From positions 1-26,955 of the forward strand of contig PLSH01000162.1 of assembly GCA_003165095.1 (NCBI GenBank): DNA of 26,955 nt, written 5' to 3'. Of the stretch, positions 1-6,363 are shown piece by piece; the first letter of the stretch is position 1, and every line of letters starts with the position of its first letter. Below the pieces are notes generated by a model. The model saw nothing but the letters and a program-made list of their open reading frames with translations. It had not been told where the DNA came from and made no database searches. The position numbers and the translations under genes were made by a program. The DNA comes from Acidobacteriaceae bacterium (GTDB taxonomy: Bacteria; Acidobacteriota; Terriglobia; Terriglobales; Acidobacteriaceae).

Positions 1-132
1 CCGGAAGAAGAGCTTCTCTTTCCCAGTAACGATCAGATGTAAGTCTGAAGCAACCGACGGCAGCCTGGCCGGCCTTTGATCACGGGCCTGAGTGATGATC
101 ACTAGAGCAGTTCTTTTGTTGATGCAGAGTGC

Positions 133-156
133 AGCGTGGACCGGGAGGTCCACGCT
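133..156. repeat. Perfect 10-bp hairpin with GGGA loop
   Basis: The arms AGCGTGGACC and GGTCCACGCT are perfect reverse complements around a four-base loop GGGA, a GNRA-type tetraloop in the plus orientation. The element lies about 95 bases beyond the 3' end of the minus-strand pyrF. It has no T-tract on either side, so it is not a standard intrinsic terminator. The ten bases GACCGGGAGG inside it (139-148) recur directly at 163-172. It may be a REP-like element or an mRNA 3'-end structure; the role is unknown. Confidence 0.5.
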
Positions 157-251
157 ACAGCCGACCGGGAGGGCGTTACTGGTTCCTGCGGCGATCAAGC
201 ACTTCGGCCAAGCAAGAGTGTCACTCTATACCAACAGGAAAAATGTTCTGT

Positions 252-1022
252 TCAGAGCGCTTCGGCCATTTCCCTGAGAATCGCCTCGGCGGCTTCAGCC
301 GGGTCGGGCGCCTGGGTAATGGGGCGGCCCACCACCAGGTAGCTGGCGCCCTGACGCAGCGCGTCGCCGGGGGCGGCGATGCGCTTCTGGTCGCCGGTGG
401 CAGAGCCCGCAGGCCGGATTCCGGGAATCACCAGCACGCCCTCCGGGCCGGTCAGGGCGCGAAGACTGGATACCTCCCGGGGCGAGCAGACAAACCCGCG
501 CAACCCGGCTTCAAGCCCCATCCGCGCCAGCCGTTCCACCTGGTCTGCGGGCGAGCGTTCCACTCCGATGGCATTCAACTGGAACTGATCCATGCTGGTC
601 AGCACGGTCACGGCCAGCAGTTCAGGCGGATTGGCGACCGTGTCCAGCGCCGCGCGCGCCGCGGCCAGCATGGCCGGCCCGCCTGCTGCATGGACGGTCA
701 TCATGCGCGCCCCAAGGTTGGCTGCCGAGCGCACCGCGCCGGCTACCGTGTTGGGAATGTCGTGGAATTTCAAATCCAGGAAGACCGAGTGGCCGCGCGC
801 CACCAGCGGTTTGAGAACGGCCGGCCCGGCGGCGACAAACAGTTCCAGCCCCACCTTGAACCAGTGGCAGGTGTTTTCCAACTGGCAGACGAGGTGGGCA
901 GCGGAGGCCGCATCGGGCACATCGAGAGCCACGATCAGGCGCTTGCGCGCCTCCACCAGCGGGTCCGCCGCCGGGATGCGTCCGTAGCTGAAGGTTGGCT
1001 TCAGCCTTTCAGGGATGGGCAT
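252..1022 (-). CDS. pyrF: Orotidine 5'-phosphate decarboxylase, copy 1
   Basis: This cytosolic enzyme decarboxylates OMP to UMP, the last step of de novo pyrimidine synthesis. The 256 residues match the family's usual length. The active-site pattern is intact: Asp34 in the ALDV strand, Lys56 in WFKVG, and Asp83-x-Lys85-x-x-Asp88 in DLKFHDI. The phosphate-binding end (VIPGIRP, then GASYLVVGRPI near the C-terminus) is also present. ATG at 1022 is preceded by AGGA with seven-base spacing. A second pyrF at 14531-15301 has the same length with no gaps and is about 82% identical by hand count. Both copies face away from a paralogous TPR gene. Family assignment is secure; which copy is the main enzyme cannot be told. 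Confidence 0.95.
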   Translation of the reverse strand: MPIPERLKPTFSYGRIPAADPLVEARKRLIVALDVPDAASAAHLVCQLENTCHWFKVGLELFVAAGPAVLKPLVARGHSVFLDLKFHDIPNTVAGAVRSAANLGARMMTVHAAGGPAMLAAARAALDTVANPPELLAVTVLTSMDQFQLNAIGVERSPADQVERLARMGLEAGLRGFVCSPREVSSLRALTGPEGVLVIPGIRPAGSATGDQKRIAAPGDALRQGASYLVVGRPITQAPDPAEAAEAILREMAEAL

Positions 1023-1153
1023 ATTTTCATCCTACAGGGGAACCAGAAAGTCTTCATCGATGTTCGTTCCAAGGCGAGACTCTTTGCAAGAGCGGGCCAC
1101 GCCGGCCCCGCTCCGGGGAAATCTGGAGAGCGCTGCGGGCGCCTGGCGGCAAC

Positions 1154-1594
1154 TCAGGCGTGGACGGCTACCGGCTCCTTGACAGGCTCGCGCAAGGCAT
1201 CCTGATCCTGCCTGGGCAGAAACCGGCAAAGGTACTGGATGGGATCTTCGGCGGCAGCCATCTGGCGCAGATGATACTTCCAGACGTCCGCTTTGATTTT
1301 GCGCCGCGTGTAGGGTTTGCGGGTCACCTGGACCACCTCGCCGCGGGAGTTTACCCTTGGATAAGTGATGGCGGGGACCATGAAGCTCATCTGCGCGCCC
1401 GTTCGCCAGAAGCAGCGAGCGAATTCATGGGAGAAAAGCAAAGTAAAATGGCGTCCCTCGCCGGCCAGCAGGGTCAGCGCCTGCTCGGAACCGGGCCAGG
1501 TTGGAACCACGTGATTGACAAACCAGCGGCGAAATTCAAATCCATTGAACTGAGCCTGGTTGAGCAACAGTCGCAGCAACTCGTTTCGATTCAT
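1154..1594 (-). CDS. Conserved-looking hypothetical protein (146 aa)
   Basis: I do not recognise this family. The start is placed at ATG 1594 because AAGGAC lies seven bases upstream; an upstream extension to 1774 is open but reads like non-coding sequence. The protein has no signal peptide or membrane segment. It is rich in aromatic and basic residues, with Trp/Phe/Arg clusters (GFEFRRWF, FARCFWR, TRRKIKADVWKYH) suggesting a compact soluble, possibly nucleic-acid- or partner-binding protein. It ends in a Val/Pro/Glu-rich tail. It sits between pyrF copy 1 and TPR copy 1, pointing the same way as pyrF with a 131-base gap. The second pyrF-TPR locus lacks it, so it was either inserted here or lost there. 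Confidence 0.7.
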   Translation of the reverse strand: MNRNELLRLLLNQAQFNGFEFRRWFVNHVVPTWPGSEQALTLLAGEGRHFTLLFSHEFARCFWRTGAQMSFMVPAITYPRVNSRGEVVQVTRKPYTRRKIKADVWKYHLRQMAAAEDPIQYLCRFLPRQDQDALREPVKEPVAVHA

Positions 1595-1719
1595 TCCATT
1601 CGTCCTTGTTGAAATAGATGCGGGGCCTCTGGCGGGATCGACTCCTGGTTCAAAAGGGTGCTGCAGCCGTCGGGAAACCCGGCTGGAACGAGAGAGGTGT
1701 CTGAGTGTCTTCCAAGAAT

Positions 1720-1733
1720 GTTTAACGTCAAAC
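1720..1733. promoter_or_regulatory. Imperfect palindrome upstream of TPR copy 1
   Basis: GTTTAACGTCAAAC is palindromic except for one R:Y pair near the centre. It lies about 150 bases upstream of the TPR copy 1 start. Its right half, ACGTCAAAC, resembles the right arm of a perfect palindrome upstream of TPR copy 2 (15542-15557), which may indicate a shared operator. The match is short and could be chance. Confidence 0.2.
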
Positions 1734-1885
1734 AGATGCAAGTTTCCTTTTTGTTCCAGCCGGAAGCGTTTCAAAAGCCGCTTTCTGCTTCGCTCCCGCA
1801 GGTTGCTGGGAGGCGCTGGAGAGCAAGACTGACAATGTGGATAGCGGGGTCATCGCCCGACGAGGAACGAGGAGGGGGTTTGGGG

Positions 1886-3100
1886 TTGAAGAAGTTTTTC
1901 TGCTGGTTGTGCGTGCTTGGGCTTCTTTGTTTTGGAGCGGCCGGTCTGGGCCGTGCTTCCGGGGTGCATACCAATCCTCTCAACCACGATCCTCTGGTGC
2001 GCGAGGCCTTCGAGCACTTCTACAACCTCGACTATCCGGGCGCCGTCGAGCGCTTCGAGCGCTTTCACGCGATGCACCCCGGCGACCCCCAGGGCACCGT
2101 TCTGCTGCTGGACGCTGTGCTTTTTCAGGAGCTCTACCGGCAGGATCTGTTGGACACCACCTTCTACGCCAACGACGGTTTTCTGACCGGCCGGCACGCC
2201 ATTGTGGATGAAAACCCGAAGACCCGCGACCGCATCATGGCGCTGGCAGACGAGACCATCCGCGAGGCCGACTGGCGGCTGGGGCGCAACTCCAACGACG
2301 TGGACGCCCTCTACGCCCGCGGCTGGGCGCGCGCGCTGAAGTGCACCTATCTGGCCATGGTTCAGCGCGGTTTTGGCGCCGGGATGCGCCTGGCCATGAA
2401 GGCCAAGGACGACCATGTACGCGTCCTCCAGCTCGATCCGGATTATGTGGACGCGAAGCTGGTGGTCGGAGTCTACGAGTATGTTGTGGGGGCTCTCCCC
2501 ACGCCCTTCAAGTTTCTGATCGGCTTCATGGGCATTACCGGCTCCAAGTCCCGCGGCCTGGAGATGCTGAACGACGACGCCAATCGGGGTGCGGTGACCA
2601 ACATCGAGGCGCACACCGTGATTGCTCTCTTTCTGCGCCGCGAATCCAGGTACCGGGAAGCCATCGAAGTGGTGCGCAAGCTCAAGAGCCAGTATCCCCA
2701 CGACTTCCTCTTCTGCCTGGAAGAGGCGAACCTGCGCAAGGACGCGGGCGAGGGGATGGCGGCCGTGGCTGCCTATCGGGAGATCGTCACCGACAACGCC
2801 CGGCCGGGATATTTTGCCGAGGCACGGATGGAACTGGCCAACTTTGGCCTGGGCGATGCCCTGCGCGGCCAGCGCCACTATGCCGAGGCGGCGCAAGCCT
2901 ATGAACAGGCCGCCTGGACCAAGAATGCGGGCGCGGAACTGAAGATTCGTTCGCTTCTGGACGCCGGCGAGTGCCGCGATCTGAACGGAGAGCGTCAGCT
3001 TGCCATCCGCGACTACCAGGCGGCCATCGATGCCGGCCCAAACACTAACCGCGCCGACACCGCTAAAAAGCGCCTGCGCACGCCGTACCGCGGAGTTTGA
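1886..3100 (+). CDS. Secreted TPR-type repeat protein, copy 1
   Basis: A 404-residue exported protein. The start is TTG 1886, seven bases after GGAGGGGG; this puts a Lys-Lys n-region directly before a hydrophobic stretch (about residues 4-20) and a probable signal peptidase I site near GRASG. An ATG at 1835 is in frame but would bury the signal peptide. The mature part is helical. Motifs such as YNLDYPGAVERFERFH near the N-terminus and HYAEAAQAYEQAA and RQLAIRDYQAAIDAGP near the C-terminus fit degenerate TPR helices, which usually mediate protein contacts. The middle contains a conserved block around VVGVYEYVVGALP. The paralog at 15615-16832 is about three-quarters identical. No enzymatic motif was seen; the precise role is unknown. 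Confidence 0.85.
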   Translation: MKKFFCWLCVLGLLCFGAAGLGRASGVHTNPLNHDPLVREAFEHFYNLDYPGAVERFERFHAMHPGDPQGTVLLLDAVLFQELYRQDLLDTTFYANDGFLTGRHAIVDENPKTRDRIMALADETIREADWRLGRNSNDVDALYARGWARALKCTYLAMVQRGFGAGMRLAMKAKDDHVRVLQLDPDYVDAKLVVGVYEYVVGALPTPFKFLIGFMGITGSKSRGLEMLNDDANRGAVTNIEAHTVIALFLRRESRYREAIEVVRKLKSQYPHDFLFCLEEANLRKDAGEGMAAVAAYREIVTDNARPGYFAEARMELANFGLGDALRGQRHYAEAAQAYEQAAWTKNAGAELKIRSLLDAGECRDLNGERQLAIRDYQAAIDAGPNTNRADTAKKRLRTPYRGV

Positions 3101-3109
3101 GAACTCCGC
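3090..3109 (+). other. Hairpin enclosing the TPR copy 1 stop codon
   Basis: GCGGAGTT and AACTCCGC form a perfect 8-bp stem with loop TGAG, and the TGA stop codon (3098-3100) lies in the loop. No T-run follows, so it is not a typical intrinsic terminator; it may protect the mRNA 3' end. The paralogous gene has no equivalent structure at its stop. Confidence 0.35.
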
Positions 3110-3919
3110 CGACGCATAAATGGCCTGACGGGCCGAGGAAAAGCGGGCTTGCAGGGGCAGGCGTAAAAAGAAGACGGGAAACGGATGATCGAGTCCGTGG
3201 TCTCCCACCCAGCCTGCGGATTACCGGAGAGCGCTGGATCGAATGAAGGCATGAAGGGCGACGGCAGATCCTTCCGCTGGGCGTCAGGATGACAGCGGAT
3301 GCGATGGTGATGAGAGCGGTTGTAATGGTGGGGCCGGAGGAGTTAGGTCGGCGGTATGGGATGGTTGGTCGGCTATCCGGACATCAACCCTCTGCTAGCC
3401 TGGACCCCGGCGAGACAGAATAGCAGAACCGTATAGCCCGTTATTGTCCGCCTCTACCGTGTAAGAAACATGCATTTTGATAGAAATTACATAGCCAGCG
3501 GCCGACGGAAACTTCGGCCTGGATCCATTTCATCCCGGTCTCCCAGTATAAGTCGAGCCATATGAACCGGATAGGTATTTCGACTTTGGAATGATCACAT
3601 TGGCGCAGGAATTGCAGTGTGTAGGATTGAGCTTCGATGTCTAAGTACTAGCACCTCGGCAGCCGACACAGCCATACAACCGGCAGCCAGTGGCCTTACC
3701 TATCGAAAGAGGCGTGATATAGATTGCCGTGATACGGATCGCATTGCTCTCCGGTATCCTGCGCTATCTTTGGGTGCGCATTCAGACGTGGAACCGGTCT
3801 AATGGCTTGAGTCGGGTATTCAAACGTTTCTAAATTACAGTGTCGGACTCTCAGCCGGGTAAAAACTACTCCCAGGTTCAAGGTCAACTGTTGTCGCAAC
3901 TCGATGGAAGAGAAGAAAA
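3110..3919. other. Gene-free stretch of about 810 bases
   Basis: No credible gene was seen on either strand: the open frames are short and lack ribosome-binding sites or protein-like composition. The base composition looks less GC-rich than the flanks. A segment at about 3265-3295 (CAGATCCTTCCGCT followed by CAGGATGACA) resembles a motif I remember as common in intergenic DNA of Acidobacteria-like genomes. This is recollection only. The right end contains a candidate promoter for the following gene. No riboswitch or small RNA could be supported. Confidence 0.4.
3807..3836 (+). promoter_or_regulatory. Candidate sigma70-type promoter of the DUF3494 gene
   Basis: TTGAGT at 3807-3812 and TAAATT at 3831-3836 are separated by 18 bases. 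They would give a leader of roughly 75 bases before ATG 3920. The match to the consensus is partial, and this is one of several AT-rich possibilities in the region. Confidence 0.25.
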
Positions 3920-5053
3920 ATGAAGAGATTTAAAAGCTCCTTGAAGCCACAATTCTGGCTTGCCGCACTACCTCTGGCCGCTGTTTTGACCGGACTGGCG
4001 TTTCCCACTCTTGCACAAGCAGTTACCGTAAGTTCCACGAACCCAAGCAATGGAGTTGTGAATACACCAACCAGCACCAATAGCAGCAAGAACATCGTGA
4101 CCGGCACGGAAGTGTCCGCAACCTTCAGCGCGCCCATGAATCCGGCAACACTCAATTCGGATCCCGCCGGAGCGCTACTGACCTTCACTCTGAAGGATTC
4201 GGGCGGAAACAACGTGCAAGGCACCGTCGCCATGAATGCGGCAAATACGGTGGCGACTTTTACCCCTCTGGAATCGGCCCTGCGCGTGGATGCAAAATAC
4301 ACAGCCACGATTACGAAGGCGGCCGAGAGCGCCGGTGGCACTGCGATTGCCGATCCCGTTGAATGGAGCTTCACCACCAGCGCCAAGCCGTTTACCGGTC
4401 AAGCGGCAGTCGACCTTGGCACCGCAGGAACCTTTGCGATTCTGACAAAAACAGGAATCACGGACGTCTATGCTTCTTCCATCGTTGGGAATGTTGGAAC
4501 CAGCCCAATCACCGGCGCTGCACTTCTGTTAAGGTGCACTGAAGTAGCAGGCATGGTGTACACAGTCAACGCGGCCGGCCCACTGCCATGCAGAATCACT
4601 AGCCCTAGTTTATTGACCACAGCTGTAGGCGACATGGGATTCGCGTACGCCGACGCGGCAGGGCGATCGCTTCCCGATGCTACGGAACTGGGCGCCGGAG
4701 AGATTGGCGGACTGACACTCGCTCCCGGCCTTTACAAATGGGGCAGTGCAGTTTCAATCGCAACGGATGTAACGCTCGCGGGCGGACCCAACGATGTCTG
4801 GATCTTCCAGATTGCGAAAAATCTCAAACAAGCAAGCGCTACCAGAATCACCCTGCGAGGCGGCGCACAGGCCAAGAATATCTTCTGGCAGGTCGGCGGC
4901 AGCGTGGCCATTGGAACCACCGCCCACTTTGAGGGAGTAGTTCTGGGCGAAACATTGATCGCCCTCAATACTGGCGCATCGGCAAACAGCAGGCTCCTGG
5001 CACAGACTGCGGTTACCTTGCAACAGAATGCAGTTACACAGCCCGCCCAATAA
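3920..5053 (+). CDS. Secreted Ig-like + DUF3494 ice-binding-like protein
   Basis: 377 residues. Residues 1-34 form a signal peptide (Lys/Arg-rich start, hydrophobic core, AQA cleavage site). Residues about 38-150 match a bacterial Ig-like domain of the SbsA/Big_5 type (SSTNPSNG at the start, VSATFSAPMNPATL, then WSFTTSA at the end). Residues about 160-377 are the DUF3494 beta-solenoid known from type-1 ice-binding proteins and adhesins: FAILTKTGITDVYASSIVGNVG, then LAPGLYKWGSAV, NDVWIFQIA, NIFWQVGGSVAIGTTAHFEG. Characterised DUF3494 members bind ice or act as surface adhesins; which applies here is unknown. There is no C-terminal membrane anchor or sorting motif, so it is probably released or held by other means. 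It is monocistronic, inside a gene-poor, lower-GC stretch that may mark acquisition by transfer. Confidence 0.9.
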   Translation: MKRFKSSLKPQFWLAALPLAAVLTGLAFPTLAQAVTVSSTNPSNGVVNTPTSTNSSKNIVTGTEVSATFSAPMNPATLNSDPAGALLTFTLKDSGGNNVQGTVAMNAANTVATFTPLESALRVDAKYTATITKAAESAGGTAIADPVEWSFTTSAKPFTGQAAVDLGTAGTFAILTKTGITDVYASSIVGNVGTSPITGAALLLRCTEVAGMVYTVNAAGPLPCRITSPSLLTTAVGDMGFAYADAAGRSLPDATELGAGEIGGLTLAPGLYKWGSAVSIATDVTLAGGPNDVWIFQIAKNLKQASATRITLRGGAQAKNIFWQVGGSVAIGTTAHFEGVVLGETLIALNTGASANSRLLAQTAVTLQQNAVTQPAQ

Positions 5054-5068
5054 CGGGTCTCACAGCGC

Positions 5069-5134
5069 GGTTTCCCAGGTCCCCAAACGCGAGGGACCTG
5101 GGGCACCCGCCTTCAGTGGCGCTATTTACTTGCC
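5069..5134. repeat. Hairpin repeat, copy A
   Basis: About 66 bases that recur at 5208-5273 with few differences. The core is a perfect 10-bp stem CCCAGGTCCC/GGGACCTGGG (5074-5083 and 5093-5102) with a nine-base loop CAAACGCGA, followed by GCACCCGCCTTCAGTGGCGC. It begins about 15 bases after the stop of the DUF3494 gene. Compared with copy B, both stem positions that differ change together (A-T here, G-C there), so the hairpin is preserved. It looks like a REP-type element; it could also limit transcription, although no T-run follows. Confidence 0.75.
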
Positions 5135-5207
5135 TGGGTCCGGGGCCAGCCGCCCGGTCATACAACCGGAACGTCAGAAGTTAGGGAATGATCCGGTCCG
5201 GGTTCAC

Positions 5208-5273
5208 GGTTTCCCGGGTCCCCAAATGCGAGGGACCCGGGGCACCCACCTTCAGTGGCGCGATTCACTTCCT
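5208..5273. repeat. Hairpin repeat, copy B
   Basis: Second copy of the element at 5069-5134, offset by 139 bases in the same orientation. The stem CCCGGGTCCC/GGGACCCGGG (5213-5222 and 5232-5241) is perfect over 10 bp around the loop CAAATGCGA. The following block GCACCCACCTTCAGTGGCGC differs from copy A by one base. A third fragment, TTGGGGCACCCGCC, lies at 5280-5293, suggesting repeated duplication or decay at this spot. Confidence 0.75.
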
Positions 5274-5302
5274 TGATACTTGGGGCACCCGCCAGTAAAT
5301 AG

Positions 5303-5823
5303 GCTTGGCGGAGCACTCTGCCGGCCATCACAAACCGACGTGATACAAGACACATCACGGTACCGCATGGTGGTGTCAATGTTGCGAGCGGACATTTCCG
5401 GGGAGAAACCTCCTGGGGTCGCGCCGAACGCTGAAGCGTAGCTTTCTCGATTGCTGCGCAGGCCGGTTTTTTCAGGCGAACGCTCTCATACCTTCTCCCT
5501 CTTCTCCCGGAAAATCGTCTGGCTGTGAGGAGGGATCGGCGTATGTCTTCCTCTCCATCCCGTCACTCCATCTTGTTTGTGCACGAAGTGTGTGCCGTTT
5601 TTCAGGCCACGCGGGTGGAACTGCGTCCCGAAGAATGCGGGGCGGTACAGCGCCTTCCCCATGCGCCAGCCCGTACGCTCAACTGCGGAAACACGATCTT
5701 CAAAGCCGTGGGCCAGGACCGGAATCAGGACTGCGCATTGAGCGCTCCCCTGGCCCTGCCCCGTCCGGCTGCCGGATGTACTGGCCGGGCTGCGAACTGG
5801 CTCAGGCCGCAAGCGGAGGAATC
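5303..5823. other. Gene-free leader region upstream of the redox operon
   Basis: About 520 bases with no gene I can defend. One plus-strand frame from ATG 5543 to 5836 has a good GAGGAGG nine bases upstream and would give 97 residues, overlapping the next gene's start by 13 bases. Its product has no recognisable domain and looks compositionally random. A minus-strand frame (5486-5812) is equally open, as expected of GC-rich DNA. The short palindrome ACGCTGAAGCGT lies near 5429-5440. The region presumably contains the operon promoter, but I could not place it. Confidence 0.35.
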
Positions 5824-6363
5824 ATGCAGAGTGTAGCCAGCGATGTTTTGAGTCCCCACGAAAAGTTGTTGATCGACCAGACGGTTGCCCAACATGAAGG
5901 CCACCCCGGCGCGCTGCTGGGGATTCTGGAAACGGTGCAAGCCGCCAACGCGCACAAATTCCTCTCCCTCGAAGCCCTGCGCTACATCGCGGATCAGACC
6001 GGGATTCCCCCTTCCACGATCTACTCCACAGCGACCTTTTATGCGCTCTTCAACCTCGATCCGCAGGGCGACAACGTGATCTGCGTTTGCCGCGGAACCG
6101 CCTGCCACACCCGCGGCTCCCGCGATCTGCTGGCCAAGGTGTGCCTGGACCTGGGGCTCAGCGATCCCGAGCAGAACGAGGCCAACGACGCCGACAAGCT
6201 GGCGCTGACTACAGCCGACCGCCGTTTCACCCTGCGCACCGTGGCCTGCTTTGGCCAGTGCGCGCTGGCCCCGGTGGCCGAAGTCAACCACCACATCCTC
6301 AGCCATGTGAACGAGCGCACGCTGCAGCGCGAAGTGAAGGCATTGACCCAGGGGAGGAAATAA
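5824..6363 (+). CDS. HoxE/NuoE-like [2Fe-2S] diaphorase subunit
   Basis: A 179-residue thioredoxin-fold ferredoxin of the NuoE/HoxE/HydC family. It passes electrons in the flavin-containing head of NAD(H)-linked hydrogenases, formate dehydrogenases and complex I. The four cluster ligands are visible: Cys89-x4-Cys94 (CRGTAC) and Cys142-x3-Cys146 (CFGQC). The N-terminal helical part (HPGALLGILETVQ, and the STIYSTATFYALF block) is typical of the family. ATG 5824 follows GGAGG by five bases. The TAA stop shares a base with the ATG of the next gene, so the two are probably translationally coupled. The HoxE label is preferred over NuoE because of its partners, a HoxU-like third subunit and no other complex I genes. 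Confidence 0.93.
   Translation: MQSVASDVLSPHEKLLIDQTVAQHEGHPGALLGILETVQAANAHKFLSLEALRYIADQTGIPPSTIYSTATFYALFNLDPQGDNVICVCRGTACHTRGSRDLLAKVCLDLGLSDPEQNEANDADKLALTTADRRFTLRTVACFGQCALAPVAEVNHHILSHVNERTLQREVKALTQGRK

Noticed and set aside
1595..1774. 60-residue N-terminal extension of the 146-aa hypothetical gene
   Set aside because: The ATG at 1594 has a well-spaced AAGGAC, and the upstream residues look non-coding and would run through the shared upstream region of TPR copy 1.
1850..3208. Long minus-strand frame antisense to TPR copy 1
   Set aside because: The plus-strand TPR protein has a signal peptide and a conserved paralog; the antisense frame is a by-product of GC-rich codon use.
3617..3802. 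Possible small gene or c-di-GMP-type riboswitch before the DUF3494 gene
   Set aside because: The frame lacks a ribosome site and the sequence does not show the conserved cores of a GEMM or other riboswitch that I could match.
5486..5836. Open frames on both strands upstream of the hoxE-like gene, one (from ATG 5543) with a good Shine-Dalgarno
   Set aside because: The products show no domain, signal or repeat structure, overlap each other on opposite strands, and look like chance frames in GC-rich DNA. Ribosome profiling or homologs would be needed to accept either.
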